A stretch of 64,000 bases of DNA from Amycolatopsis iheyensis (GCF_024703995.1 NZ_JAMXQV010000023.1:108254-172253), one strand, 5' to 3'; numbered from the stretch's first letter, positions 16,753 to 25,854 are shown. Translations and numbers: made by a program. Notes: generated by a model from the sequence alone, not told the origin.

Positions 16753-17094
16753 CTACGCGGCGGCGCGCAACACGGCGGCGAGCGCGGCGGAGTCGTGGTC
16801 GGGCCCGCAGCCGTCGACGAGCACCAGGTCACCCGGGATGTGGTCGGCCCGCATCCGCAGGATTTCCCGGTAGGCGGCCGAGTCGTACCACTCGCGCGCG
16901 GCGTCCAGGCTGGGGAACTCGATGACGACGAGCGTGCCGGGCCACTCCCCTTCCATGACCTCGACGGGCGAGCCGTGCACGACGAACTTGCCGCCGTACG
17001 GGTCGAGCGTCGCCTGGATGCGTTCCAGGTACCGGAAGACTTCCTCGTGGAGCGTGTCGGCGGGACGCAGGTGGGCGAGTCCGTAGGCGGTCAT
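16753..17094 (-). CDS. DUF1330 protein
   Basis: A 113-residue ferredoxin-like-fold protein of the DUF1330 family. Characteristic parts are YGGKFVVHGSPVEVMEGEWP and LVVIEFPSLDAAREWYDSAA, ending in YREILRMRADHIPGDLVLVD. The ATG has AGGAACC upstream. No biochemical role is established for the family. Confidence 0.88.
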   Translation of the reverse strand: MTAYGLAHLRPADTLHEEVFRYLERIQATLDPYGGKFVVHGSPVEVMEGEWPGTLVVIEFPSLDAAREWYDSAAYREILRMRADHIPGDLVLVDGCGPDHDSAALAAVLRAAA

Positions 17095-17172
17095 CGGGGT
17101 TCCTTTCGCTGCTGGTGAAAGGAATGCTGCCTTGAGGGGTGCTCGGCGTCGATTACGCGGGAGGTAATGCTC

Positions 17173-19365
17173 TCACGTAGTTTTGCGGACCGCGCCGGTG
17201 AACCCGGCGATGAACAGCGTGGCGAACGCCCACGCGAAGACCTTCAGCACCCAGCCGGCGATCGTCAACGCCGTGCCGATCGCGCTCTCGGTCGGCTCAC
17301 ACCTCGCCCTGGCTGAGGAGGTGGTCAACGGCGTGCCGACGTCCAAGCCGACCGCGACCCGGTCGATCACGGCGCACTGCTCGATCGGCGCTGTCGGCAC
17401 GCTGCGCACCTTCGCCAAGCCACCGAGACCACCGAGGACTGCTGCGGCGACCACCGCGACCAGCAGCGTCGCGAAGAGGGCGACGAGGGCGCGCCACGGC
17501 TGGTACCCGTAGCCGAGCACCGCTCCGGTCAGCTTCACCCAGGCACGCTCGGACGTACTGGTCAGCGCGTTCTTGGCGAGCTGGTCGCGGCGCTGGGCCA
17601 TCAACGCCTTGCGCACCCCGCCGTCGTTGCCCGCGGTCTTTTCGGCCGCCGCCAAGTGCTGGTAGGCCTGGGCCGAGTAGTGCGGAGTCCCGGTGCTCAG
17701 CAAGGCCAGCCATTCGGCGCTCGTCACGCCCTGCGGCAGGCCGGCGAACGTGAGCCCGTCGACCTGCATGCGCTTGCTCGGCGACTGTTTGTGGGTGATG
17801 CGGTCAGGCTTGAGCAGTAAGGTGCCGGCCACCGAGGCCCGCTCCAGGTCGAGGGCGACGGGGTCACCGCCACCGGTGATCGTGGCGTCGATCTCGACCG
17901 ACTCCCCCACAACGGCCTGGTTCAGGCTCAGCCCGCACCCAGTCCGGTTGCGGATCGGAACATGCTGGATCCTCACGTTTCCGGCGACCCGGACGCTCGT
18001 CAGGTCCACGGCACCGCCCCGACCCGATCCCGTGCATTCGGCGCTCGGACCGAAGATCTCCAACGTGCGCCCCAGTTGTGCGAGCGCGACGACCAATGCG
18101 GGCCCCGAAGGATTCCACAACCGCGCGCTGACGACCGAAAGCAACCCGCCGATCTTGGCCCCGACGAGGGAGACCGCGCCCCTGGCGCCGGACCCGGAGG
18201 CCGTGAAGCCGTCCATCAGAAGGACGTGTCCGGCGACCGCGAAGTAGTTCGCGTAGAGCGCAGGCCCTCCGGAGTTCTTCAGCTCCGCGCCGGCGCACTC
18301 GACTGCTTCGCCGATGGTCGCACCGAACAGCGAGACGGCGCCGAACTCGTGGTCTCCCTCGATGACCACCTTCCGCAGCAGAACCGACTGGGAAACCGAA
18401 GCGTTGGAGACATCCAGCGCCACCCCGCCGCGGCCGACGATCTTGCTGCCTTCGCAGTTCAACAGCCCGTCGACGCGAGCCCGGGACAGGTCGACCGTCG
18501 CACCCTTCGCACCGTGCGCGACGAACTCTTTGTTGATCAGGACCTGCCCCCGCACGTGAGCGGCGTGGGCCATGATGGCGGGTCCGGCAGTGTTGCGCAC
18601 TGTCGCGCCGGGGCATTCCAGCGTGGACAGGTCAGCCCGCTGGAGGCAAATCGCTCCACGCCGCCCGACTCCTTCAGCAATGAACCCCCACCGCAGCAAC
18701 GCGGGCCGTTCGACGACAGCCAGCTCCAGATCCAAGGCAGCGCCGAGATCGTTGCGGATGACGGCACCCGATCCCTCGAGCGAGCCGCGGATGTGCGCGC
18801 CGTAAAGGGAGATCGCAGCACGGGAGCTGGACGCTTCGAACTTGCCTTCCCGCAGGTCGACCGTGCCGGAGACCGCCATCGACTGCCCGTCGAAGGCCAG
18901 ACTCGACCTGCTCGTCACCGTCGCCTTGGCCAAGACGACAGCACCGTCGATGCGCGCCTCCCGCAAGTAACACGCGGCTGCCCCATCCGACACGATCGTC
19001 GCGCCTCGCAGAACCAGGTTCGGGGTGCTCAGCTGCCTCCCGTTGAGTGCGAAATCGGATTCGCTTTCGATCCGGCAGTCGGCCAGCCGCATCGGCCCCA
19101 GATCGGCGTACCGAGCATCGATGCCTTCGGCCAGCAGACAAGCCGTCAGCCGGATGGCGACCGTGCTCCGCACGTTCATCAGGTCCAGCCGGCCCTCGAT
19201 GCGCGCACCGGTGAGGTCGATCCCGTGCGGATCCGGCTCCGGCGCGAGCGTGCCGATCAGGATCTGCCGGATGACCGAGGCCCGGACGGTCCGCTCACCC
19301 GCGAGGTCCAGGGGCTCGCCTCGCTCGACGCACTCGACGAGGGCACGTTCCACATCCGTCAACAC
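17173..19365 (-). CDS. Large beta-solenoid protein with C-terminal membrane segments
   Basis: A 730-residue protein. After a short helical start, about residues 45-540 form an imperfect repeat of 51-56 residues, seen in the recurring RNTAGPAIMA, KNSGGPALYA, WNPSGPALVV and RNRTGCGLSL, alternating with GA-x-I-x-G-x-(LV) strands. This suggests a right-handed parallel beta-helix. A helical linker (AYQHLAAAEKTAGNDGG, RKALMAQRRDQLAK) leads to two transmembrane segments near residues 632-655 and 700-722. There is no signal peptide, so the solenoid should face the cytoplasm. Relatives are sometimes labelled membrane-associated oxidoreductase, but no cofactor site is visible. GTG 19365 has a weak ribosome site. 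Function unknown. Confidence 0.75.
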   Translation of the reverse strand: MLTDVERALVECVERGEPLDLAGERTVRASVIRQILIGTLAPEPDPHGIDLTGARIEGRLDLMNVRSTVAIRLTACLLAEGIDARYADLGPMRLADCRIESESDFALNGRQLSTPNLVLRGATIVSDGAAACYLREARIDGAVVLAKATVTSRSSLAFDGQSMAVSGTVDLREGKFEASSSRAAISLYGAHIRGSLEGSGAVIRNDLGAALDLELAVVERPALLRWGFIAEGVGRRGAICLQRADLSTLECPGATVRNTAGPAIMAHAAHVRGQVLINKEFVAHGAKGATVDLSRARVDGLLNCEGSKIVGRGGVALDVSNASVSQSVLLRKVVIEGDHEFGAVSLFGATIGEAVECAGAELKNSGGPALYANYFAVAGHVLLMDGFTASGSGARGAVSLVGAKIGGLLSVVSARLWNPSGPALVVALAQLGRTLEIFGPSAECTGSGRGGAVDLTSVRVAGNVRIQHVPIRNRTGCGLSLNQAVVGESVEIDATITGGGDPVALDLERASVAGTLLLKPDRITHKQSPSKRMQVDGLTFAGLPQGVTSAEWLALLSTGTPHYSAQAYQHLAAAEKTAGNDGGVRKALMAQRRDQLAKNALTSTSERAWVKLTGAVLGYGYQPWRALVALFATLLVAVVAAAVLGGLGGLAKVRSVPTAPIEQCAVIDRVAVGLDVGTPLTTSSARARCEPTESAIGTALTIAGWVLKVFAWAFATLFIAGFTGAVRKTT

Positions 19366-19395
19366 CGGTGAAGGTCACCACCGGCATGCGCGGCG

Positions 19396-20133
19396 TTACG
19401 CGCGAGACACCGCGGCCAGCGCCGCCGGCAGCGTGAACGCCCCGGCGTACAGCGCCTTCCCGACGATCGACCCCTCGACCCCATCGGCTTCCAGCCCGGC
19501 CAGCGCGACCAGATCGTCCACACTGGACACCCCGCCGGACGCGATCACCGGCGCGTCGGTCCGCGCGACGACGTCCCGCAGCAGCTCCAGGTTGGGTCCG
19601 CGCAACGTGCCGTCCTTGCTCACGTCCGTGACCACGTACCGGGACGCGCCGTCGCGGTCCAAGCGCTCCAGGACGTCCCACAGGTCGCCGCCGTCGGAAG
19701 TCCAGCCGCGGGCCGAGAGGCGGTGGCCCGCCTCGGTGATCCGGACGTCCAGGCCGATCGCCACGCGGTCGCCGTACTCGCCGATCACGCGCGCCGTCCA
19801 CTCCGGATCCTCGAGCGCGGCCGTGCCGAGGTTGACGCGGCGGGCGCCGGTGGCCAGCGCGGCCGTCAGCGACGCGTCGTCGCGGATGCCGCCGGACAGC
19901 TCGACCTGGACGTCGAGCTTGCCGACGACCTCGGCGAGCAGCTCGCGGTTGCTGCCCTTGCCGAACGCGGCGTCGAGGTCGACCAGGTGGATCCACTCGG
20001 CGCCGTCGCGCTGCCAGGCGAACGCCGCCTCCAGCGGGCTGCCATAGGAGGTCTCGGTGCCGGCCTCGCCCTGGACGAGTCGCACGGCCTGGCCATCGGC
20101 CACATCAACGGCGGGAAGCAGCGTGAAAGTCAC
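19396..20133 (-). CDS. priA: Phosphoribosyl isomerase PriA (HisA/TrpF activity)
   Basis: A 245-residue TIM barrel. In actinobacteria PriA isomerises both ProFAR (histidine) and PRA (tryptophan), replacing HisA and TrpF. Visible motifs are LLPAVDVADGQAVRLVQGEA, with the first catalytic aspartate, VELSGGIRDD, VTDVSKDGTLRGPN with the second aspartate, and VIASGGVSS. No separate trpF is seen among the nearby trp genes, which fits the dual role, though the dual activity is family knowledge. It follows hisH after 35 bases on the same strand. Confidence 0.94.
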   Translation of the reverse strand: MTFTLLPAVDVADGQAVRLVQGEAGTETSYGSPLEAAFAWQRDGAEWIHLVDLDAAFGKGSNRELLAEVVGKLDVQVELSGGIRDDASLTAALATGARRVNLGTAALEDPEWTARVIGEYGDRVAIGLDVRITEAGHRLSARGWTSDGGDLWDVLERLDRDGASRYVVTDVSKDGTLRGPNLELLRDVVARTDAPVIASGGVSSVDDLVALAGLEADGVEGSIVGKALYAGAFTLPAALAAVSRA

Positions 20134-20168
20134 GCGCTAACTCTAAAGCGGAGACCCCGGTCACCCGG

Positions 20169-20795
20169 TCAGAGGGTGGCGAGCCAGTTCTTCAGCAGCT
20201 TCGCACCCGCGTCGCCGGACTTCTCCGGGTGGAACTGGGTGGCCCAGAGCGGCCCGTTCTCGACCGCCGCGACGAAGTCCTCGCCGTGCTCGGCCCAGGT
20301 GACCTTCGGCTCCTGGCCGATGCCCGATTCCAGCTCCCACTTGCGCGCGGCGTAGGAGTGCACGAAGTAGAACCGCTCGTCCGGGTCGAGCCCGGCGAAC
20401 AGCTGCGAGTCCGCGGGCGCGCGCACGGTGTTCCAGCCCATGTGCGGCAGGACGTCGGCGTTGAGCCGGTCGACGACGCCCGGCCACTCTCCCGTGCCCT
20501 CGGTCTCCTCGCCGTGCTCGACGCCGCGGGAGAAGAGGATCTGCATGCCGACGCAGATGCCGAGCACCGGACGGCCGCCGGCGAGGCGCTTGCCGATGAT
20601 CCGGTGGCCCTTGACCTCCAGGAGCCCGGCCATGCACGCCGAGTACGCGCCGACGCCGGGCACGAGCAGGCCGTCGGCCTCGAGCGCGGCGTGCGGGTCG
20701 GCGGTGACCTCGACTTCGGCCCCGGCGCGCGCCACGGCGCGTTCGGCGGAGCGGAGGTTGCCGGAACCGTAGTCGAGGATCACCACACGAGACAC
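20169..20795 (-). CDS. hisH: Imidazole glycerol phosphate synthase, glutaminase subunit
   Basis: HisH hydrolyses glutamine and feeds ammonia to HisF. The 208 residues show the class I amidotransferase triad: the nucleophile in GICVGMQILFSRG and the His-Glu pair in ATQFHPEKSGDAG. The N-terminus VVILDYGSGNLRS is typical. GTG 20795 (SRVVILDYG) was chosen for its fit to the family and the GGGTGGC leader; longer frames upstream have no support. It forms a two-gene unit with priA, separated from hisB by about 10 kb of other genes. Confidence 0.96.
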   Translation of the reverse strand: MSRVVILDYGSGNLRSAERAVARAGAEVEVTADPHAALEADGLLVPGVGAYSACMAGLLEVKGHRIIGKRLAGGRPVLGICVGMQILFSRGVEHGEETEGTGEWPGVVDRLNADVLPHMGWNTVRAPADSQLFAGLDPDERFYFVHSYAARKWELESGIGQEPKVTWAEHGEDFVAAVENGPLWATQFHPEKSGDAGAKLLKNWLATL

Positions 20796-20818
20796 GCCAC
20801 CCAGCGTAGCCGTCGCCC

Positions 20819-21673
20819 TCAGCGGCGCTCGAACGAATAGACGTCCGTCACGGTGTTGCACGGCGCCGGCGGCACGACCTCGACCCGCAGCACTCCTGCG
20901 TCGTAGTCGACGCCCTCGGGCGTGAACGTGCCGGTGCAGGTGCTGACCAGCGGGACCTGGCCGATTTCCCGGACCTTCGCGGTGACGTCGTGGCCGTTGA
21001 GCGGCCGGGGCAGGTCGATCTGCAGGAGCTGCAGGTTCGTCGGGTACAAGTCGTTATACGGGTCGCTGGTCGCGCAGACCAGCCGGGTCGAGGTGACGAA
21101 GTCGCAGCCCTGGGCGCTGCGGATGTGGTGGTCGAGGTGGATGCGGGCGGCGACCGGCAGGTCGCCGGCGGTCCTGGGGCCGCGGGGGTTGAGGAACGGC
21201 GTCGCGGAGACGTAGAGGCGGTCGATCTCGCCGAGCGGGCCGGAGACGAGCCACTGGCCGTCCGGGGTGGCCGCGACCTGGGCGTTGGCGTTCGCGGCGG
21301 GCTCGTCGGCCTGCAGGGGGTGGACGAACTCGGTCGTGGTGCCGTCGGGCTTGGTGACCAGGTACATCTTCGTTGTCGGCGTCGGCGTGACGGTGTGCTG
21401 GTAGACGTCGAAGAGGTAGCCGCGCAGCGAGTCCGGGTCGCCGACGTGGCCCCAGCCCTCGTCCTTGAGCGGCTGCGGGATGGTGGCGCCGTTGCGGTAG
21501 ACGGTCTCGGGGGCGTGGCCGGGCAGGCGGAGGGTCGTGATGCCTTCGCCGCTGACCCGGTTCTCGGCGGTCGTGTGGCCGACCTGACGCCACTGCGGCT
21601 CGTGCGCCGTGGCGACGCCGGTGGCCGTGAGCAGGGCGGCGGTGGTGAGGGCGAGCAGACTGGCCGCGCGCAT
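20819..21673 (-). CDS. Secreted protein of unknown function
   Basis: A 284-residue exported protein with a signal peptide ending near ATGVATA-HEPQ (about residue 23). The mature part has four cysteines (QGCDFVTS, LVCATSD, STCTGTF, APCNTV), suggesting two disulphides, and reads like a beta-rich fold. No family was recognised. The stop lies 23 bases before the hisH start on the same strand, but its own upstream region suggests separate expression. Confidence 0.6.
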   Translation of the reverse strand: MRAASLLALTTAALLTATGVATAHEPQWRQVGHTTAENRVSGEGITTLRLPGHAPETVYRNGATIPQPLKDEGWGHVGDPDSLRGYLFDVYQHTVTPTPTTKMYLVTKPDGTTTEFVHPLQADEPAANANAQVAATPDGQWLVSGPLGEIDRLYVSATPFLNPRGPRTAGDLPVAARIHLDHHIRSAQGCDFVTSTRLVCATSDPYNDLYPTNLQLLQIDLPRPLNGHDVTAKVREIGQVPLVSTCTGTFTPEGVDYDAGVLRVEVVPPAPCNTVTDVYSFERR

Positions 21674-21843
21674 GAGCGCTCCTCGGGAGTAGAGCCTGGG
21701 CGGCGGCGTCGCGATTCTGCCACGAGCGGGTGAGCCGCCGGAAGAATCTCGGCCGACGACGTTTCGTCGTCCCGCTCGCTGGGTACCAAGTCACCCGATC
21801 GTGTGGGTTCAGCCCCGCGCGACCGGACGCCAGGGAGGCGAAC

Positions 21844-22020
21844 ATGGGCGAGGACGATCTGCTGTCCGAGATGCTGCACGCCTGGCGCGACGACGTGGAC
21901 AGCGTGCCGTTCCCGCAGTTCAGCGAGCTGTTGATCCCGCGCCAGCAGGTGCGGAAGCGGTGCACGCCGACCGCGTCTGCTGTCCGCGTGACGAACGCCA
22001 CGCGGGGAACAGACGCCTGA
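21844..22020 (+). CDS. Small hypothetical protein
   Basis: A 58-residue acidic protein beginning MGEDDLLSEMLHAWRDDVDS and continuing VPFPQFSELLIPRQQ. GGGAGGCG lies five bases before the ATG, a strong ribosome site that supports a real gene. The first half looks structured, whereas the second half is basic and low in complexity. No family recognised; it could belong to the small regulatory peptides of actinobacteria, but nothing shows this. Confidence 0.5.
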   Translation: MGEDDLLSEMLHAWRDDVDSVPFPQFSELLIPRQQVRKRCTPTASAVRVTNATRGTDA

Positions 22021-22068
22021 CTGTGGTTTCCTGCGGAGACCGCACCGACGCGTCCCCGGGAGCCCCTC

Positions 22069-23241
22069 ATGAGCCGCACCCCTGATCCGCACGACTTCCT
22101 CGACCTCGACGCCGGGCTCGCCGAGGAGGAGCGCGCCATCCGCGACGCCGTCCGCGCGTACGCGAAGGACCACCTGCTGGAGCGGGTCGCCGACTGGTAC
22201 GAAACGGGCGCGCTGCCCGCCGCCGAGCTCGCCAAGGGCTTCGGCTCGCTCGGGCTGCTCGGCATGCACCTGGAGGGCTACGGCTGCGCCGGCACCAGCG
22301 CGGTCGCGTACGGCATCGCGTGCCGTGAGCTCGAAGCCGTCGACTCCGGGCTGCGGAGCTTCGTCTCGGTGCAGGGCTCGCTGGCGATGTACGCGATCCA
22401 CAAGTGGGGCAGCGAAGAGCAGCGGCAGGAGTGGCTGCCGCGGATGGCCACCGGTGACGCGCTGGGCTGCTTCGGGCTGACCGAGCCGGACGCGGGCAGC
22501 GACCCGGGCTCGATGCGGACACGCGCGGTGCGCGACGGGTCCGACTGGGTGCTCTCGGGCACGAAGATGTGGATCACCAACGGGACCGTCGCCGACGTCG
22601 CGGTCGTCTGGGCCCAGACCGACGACGGGATCCGCGGGTTCGTCGTGCCGACGTCGACGCCCGGGTTCACCGCCAACGAGGTCAAGCACAAGCTGTCGCT
22701 GCGGGCTTCGCTGACGGCGGAACTGGTGCTCGACGGCGTGCGGCTGCCGGCCTCGGCCGCGTTCCCCGACGTCCGCGGGCTGCGCGGGCCGCTGTCGTGC
22801 CTGAACGAAGCCCGGTACGGGATCTTGTTCGGCGTCGTCGGCGCGGCGCGCGCGTGCTACGAATCGGCGTTGGAGTACACCCTGGCGCGGGAACAGTTCG
22901 GCAAGCCGCTCGCCGGCTTCCAGCTGACCCAGCGGAAGCTGGCCGACCTGGTCGTCGAGGTGAACCGCGCGGGGCTGGTGGCGCTGCAGATCGGGCGGCT
23001 CAAGGACGCCGGTTCCCTGCACCACAACCAGGTCAGCTTCGGGAAGATGGCGAACGTGCGCTCGGCGATCTCCGTGGCGCGCGAAGCCCGCACGATGCTC
23101 GGCGCGAACGGGATTTCCCTGGAGTACCCGGTGATGCGGCACATGGCGAACCTCGAGACGGTGCTGACCTACGAAGGCACCGAGGAGATGCACGCGCTGT
23201 CACTCGGCCAGGCGGTGACGGGGCTGGCCGCGTTCCGCTGA
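22069..23241 (+). CDS. Acyl-CoA dehydrogenase, glutaryl-CoA dehydrogenase-like
   Basis: A 390-residue FAD-dependent acyl-CoA dehydrogenase. FAD and substrate motifs include FGLTEPDAGSDPGSM, WITNGTVADVAVVWA and REQFGKPLAGFQLTQ. The catalytic base is Glu369 in TYEGTEEMHAL, the position used by glutaryl-, isobutyryl- and short-chain enzymes. SVQGSLAMYAIHKWGSEEQR is typical of glutaryl-CoA dehydrogenase, which oxidises and decarboxylates glutaryl-CoA to crotonyl-CoA in lysine and tryptophan breakdown. Exact substrate is inferred. A NIPSNAP-type gene follows 38 bases on. Confidence 0.85.
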   Translation: MSRTPDPHDFLDLDAGLAEEERAIRDAVRAYAKDHLLERVADWYETGALPAAELAKGFGSLGLLGMHLEGYGCAGTSAVAYGIACRELEAVDSGLRSFVSVQGSLAMYAIHKWGSEEQRQEWLPRMATGDALGCFGLTEPDAGSDPGSMRTRAVRDGSDWVLSGTKMWITNGTVADVAVVWAQTDDGIRGFVVPTSTPGFTANEVKHKLSLRASLTAELVLDGVRLPASAAFPDVRGLRGPLSCLNEARYGILFGVVGAARACYESALEYTLAREQFGKPLAGFQLTQRKLADLVVEVNRAGLVALQIGRLKDAGSLHHNQVSFGKMANVRSAISVAREARTMLGANGISLEYPVMRHMANLETVLTYEGTEEMHALSLGQAVTGLAAFR

Positions 23242-23279
23242 TCCGGTTTTTGTCGGTGGTGCCGGGTAGCTTCCCGGGC

Positions 23280-23807
23280 ATGGACTTCTCTGCTTTCGAA
23301 ACCGTGCTCGAACTGCGGCGCTACACCCTGCGCCCCGGCCGGCGCGATGAGCTGATCTCGTTGTTCGAGCGCGAGTTCGTCGAGCCGCAGGAAGCGGCCG
23401 GCGCGCACCTGTTCGGGCTGTTCCGGTCGCGGGCGTCACCGGACGAGTTCGTGTGGCTGCGGGGTTTCCGGTCCCTCGCCGACCGGAAGGCGGCGCTGGA
23501 AGCGTTCTACTTCGGCGAGGTGTGGCGGAAGTTCCGCGACGAGGCGAACGCGACGATGGTGGACTCGGACAACGTCCTGCTGCTGCGCCCGGTCCGGCGC
23601 GGATTGGCCGCGCCCCCACCGGGCGCCGGTCTGGACGTGACCTTCGGCGAGCCGCCGCCCTCGGCGTTCGCCGTGTTCGAGACCGAGCCGTCGCCGAACA
23701 CCTTCCCGCAGCTGCCGGTGCGCGAAGACGGGCCGTTCACGGTGTCGTTCAGCCGTCCCGCCGGGGAGGTGAGCCTCGAAGCGACTTCGCGGTCACTGAT
23801 CCGGTGA
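23280..23807 (+). CDS. NIPSNAP-family protein
   Basis: A 175-residue protein with one clear NIPSNAP/dimeric alpha-beta barrel domain at residues 6-105 (VLELRRYTLRPGRRDELISL, HLFGLFRSRASPDEFVWLRG). The C-terminal 70 residues are less conserved. Function of the family is unknown in bacteria. It probably shares a transcript with the acyl-CoA dehydrogenase. The 3' end overlaps the convergent Nudix gene. Confidence 0.75.
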   Translation: MDFSAFETVLELRRYTLRPGRRDELISLFEREFVEPQEAAGAHLFGLFRSRASPDEFVWLRGFRSLADRKAALEAFYFGEVWRKFRDEANATMVDSDNVLLLRPVRRGLAAPPPGAGLDVTFGEPPPSAFAVFETEPSPNTFPQLPVREDGPFTVSFSRPAGEVSLEATSRSLIR

Positions 23808-24215
23808 GAGCAGCTCGGTGAGCCCGGTGGGGTAGAGCGTCTTGCGCCCTTCGCGGAAGTCCGCGAGGTCGATCCAGTACGCGGTGTTCGGGTCGTCGAT
23901 GATCTTCATTTCCTCTTGGGCGTAGAAGCCTTCCTCTGCGAAGGCGGCTTCGTAGAGGAAGACGATCTCGTGCCCCGGCCGGCCCTGCCAGGTGAAGACG
24001 TTCTCGAGCACGCCGAGCAGCCGGCCGACCGTCACTTCCGCGTCGAGCTCTTCGCGGAACTCGCGCCGGAGCGCGGCTTCGCTGCTTTCGCCGAACTCGA
24101 TGCCGCCGCCGAGCGGCCGGTAGAAGACCTTGCCGGCGTCGACGGCTTCGAAGACGAGCAGTGCGTCGCCGCGCCGGATGACCCCGAGCGCGAGCGGACG
24201 GATCGCAGACCCCAT
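23793..24215 (-). CDS. Nudix hydrolase
   Basis: A 140-residue Nudix hydrolase. The Nudix box is intact: GGGIEFGESSEAALRREFRE followed by ELDAEV, giving the G-x5-E-x7-R-E-x2-E-E pattern apart from its last positions. Family members cleave nucleoside diphosphates linked to another group; the substrate is unknown. ATG 24215 gives MGSAIRPLALGVIRRGDALL. It lies 10 bases after the transketolase C-terminal gene's stop on the same strand, so may belong to that transcript. Confidence 0.88.
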   Translation of the reverse strand: MGSAIRPLALGVIRRGDALLVFEAVDAGKVFYRPLGGGIEFGESSEAALRREFREELDAEVTVGRLLGVLENVFTWQGRPGHEIVFLYEAAFAEEGFYAQEEMKIIDDPNTAYWIDLADFREGRKTLYPTGLTELLSPDQ

Positions 24216-24225
24216 GGCCCCCAAG

Positions 24226-25119
24226 CTACCGGGCCAGGAACTCCGCGATCGACGCCCGCAGGGTGCCCGCGTCGAGACCGTGGGCGAGGTCGTGGTCGGC
24301 GATCTCGCCGTAGGTCCGGATCTCGGTGTCCCGCCGGACACCGAGGGACTTCAGGCGGTGCGGCACGTCCGAGAGCGCTTCGGCGACCCAGTGCGCCGAT
24401 GTGCCGGCCAGGTACGGCTCGACGAGGACGATGTCCGCCGTCGCGTCGAGGGCCGCGGCGCGCAGGCCCGCGGCGTCGAACGGGCGGATCGTCGAGGCGT
24501 AGAGCACCGTGACGTCCTGGCCGCCGGTCGCCCGCAGCACGCGGTCGAGCACCGGGCCGACGGCGACGACGACACCGCGCGAGCCGTGGCGCAGCCGCGT
24601 GAAGCCGACGCCGAGGTGGGATTCCGCGTTCTCCTGGGCCGAAAGGCGCAGGTAGACGCGGCCGTCGCCGGGGATGGACTCCAGCAGCAGCCGCCGGGCC
24701 TCCTCCGGGTGGCCCGGCACGTGGACCGTCCAGCCCGGCAGCGAGTCGATCAGCGCGACGTCGCCCGGCGACTGGTGGGTGCGCCCGGCCGTCGTCATGT
24801 CGTAGGAGGCGCCGTAGGACACCAGCACCCCGCCGACGTCCTGGTGCGAGAAGTCCAGCTTGATCTGCTCGAATCCGCGTTCCACCAGGAACGACGGGAA
24901 GGTGTGCACGATCGGCCGCAGCCCGGCGAGCGCCAGGCCGGCGCCGGTGCTGACCAGCAGCTGCTCGCGGATGCCGACGTTGATCACCCGGTCCGGGTGC
25001 CGCCGGGCGGCGCCGGCGAGCTGCGCGGCGGAGATGTCGGCCAGCACGACCGCGACGTCCGGGTCGGCGTCGAGGATCCGCTCGGTGGTGGCGAGGAACG
25101 TTTCCCGCATCGACAGCAT
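24226..25119 (-). CDS. Transketolase, C-terminal (pyrimidine-binding) subunit
   Basis: A 297-residue protein equal to the second half of a transketolase. It carries the pyrimidine-binding domain, with the glutamate of thiamine diphosphate activation in NVGIREQLLVSTGAGLALAG, and a C-terminal domain (VLYASTIRPFDAAGLRAAAL). With the subunit encoded just upstream it should form a split, two-subunit thiamine-diphosphate enzyme transferring two-carbon ketol units. Such split enzymes are known in bacteria and archaea; the real substrates here are unknown. Four bases separate the two genes. Confidence 0.88.
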   Translation of the reverse strand: MLSMRETFLATTERILDADPDVAVVLADISAAQLAGAARRHPDRVINVGIREQLLVSTGAGLALAGLRPIVHTFPSFLVERGFEQIKLDFSHQDVGGVLVSYGASYDMTTAGRTHQSPGDVALIDSLPGWTVHVPGHPEEARRLLLESIPGDGRVYLRLSAQENAESHLGVGFTRLRHGSRGVVVAVGPVLDRVLRATGGQDVTVLYASTIRPFDAAGLRAAALDATADIVLVEPYLAGTSAHWVAEALSDVPHRLKSLGVRRDTEIRTYGEIADHDLAHGLDAGTLRASIAEFLAR

Positions 25120-25123
25120 GGGT

Positions 25124-25816
25124 TCAGCCCTTCGGTTCGACGACGGCGACCACGGCCAGCGGCCGGCCGGGGTGGGCGGTGGTGAAGGCGTCGTACAGCG
25201 CGTCGTGGTCGCGGCCGGACACCGTGCGGGTCTCCCAGCCCTCGACGTCGAAGCGGCGGGCGATGCCGCCGGGCCAGCCGCGCGTCGAGGACTGGTTGTC
25301 GATCACCACCGCGGTGAGGTTTTCGAGGCCGGCGCGGGCGGCGACGACGATGGCTTCGTGGTTCGAGCCCTCGTCCAGCTCGGCGTCGCCGACGAGCGTC
25401 ACGACCTTCGGCTTTCCGAGGCCGCGGGCGCGCAGGCCGAGCGCGGTGCCGAGGGCGATCGGCAGGCCGTGGCCGAGGGAGCCGCTGGAGATCTCGACGC
25501 CGGGGACGCGCCGCCGGTCGGGGTGGTGGCCGAGCCGCGACACCGGGTCGGACCACGTCGGCAGCTCCGCCTCGGCGAGGAAGCCCTTCGCCGTCAGCAC
25601 GGCGTAGTAAGCCATCGGACCGTGTCCTTTGGACAGCAGGAAGCGGTCGCGGCCGGGCTCGCGGAAGGTTTCGGGCGTGACGTCGAGCACGCGGTCGTAC
25701 AGCACCCACAAGACGTCCACAGTGGACTCGGCGGCGGCGTGGTGCTTGTCGTCGCCCGTCATCAGCGAGATCAGTCGCGGCAGCTCGGCGTAGCCCGGTT
25801 CGGTCGCAGTGGTCAT
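25124..25816 (-). CDS. Transketolase, N-terminal (thiamine-diphosphate-binding) subunit
   Basis: A 230-residue protein equal to the first half of a transketolase. The diphosphate and magnesium site is seen as VGDAELDEGSNHEAIVVAAR with AVVIDNQSS downstream (GD-x(25-30)-N pattern). RFLLSKGHGPMAYYAVL holds the conserved lysine-glycine-histidine. It is shorter than the usual ~275 residues of this subunit. It is divergent from a SoxR gene with 53 bases between them and a SoxR-box-like palindrome, so oxidant control is likely. Confidence 0.87.
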   Translation of the reverse strand: MTTATEPGYAELPRLISLMTGDDKHHAAAESTVDVLWVLYDRVLDVTPETFREPGRDRFLLSKGHGPMAYYAVLTAKGFLAEAELPTWSDPVSRLGHHPDRRRVPGVEISSGSLGHGLPIALGTALGLRARGLGKPKVVTLVGDAELDEGSNHEAIVVAARAGLENLTAVVIDNQSSTRGWPGGIARRFDVEGWETRTVSGRDHDALYDAFTTAHPGRPLAVVAVVEPKG

Positions 25817-25823
25817 GTCTCCG

Positions 25824-25854
25824 ACGATGCAACCTCGACTAAACTCGAAGTCAA
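25824..25854 (-). promoter_or_regulatory. SoxR-box-like operator inside a long-spacer promoter
   Basis: Bases 25833-25850 (CCTCGACTAAACTCGAAG) match the known SoxR box CCTCAAGTTAACTTGAGG at 13 of 18 positions. On the minus strand TTGACT (25849-25854) and CATCGT (25824-25829) form a -35/-10 pair with a 19-base spacer, the over-long spacing typical of MerR-type activation. The box lies within that spacer, facing the transketolase genes. The soxR start is 19 bases to the right, so autoregulation is also possible. Confidence 0.65.
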
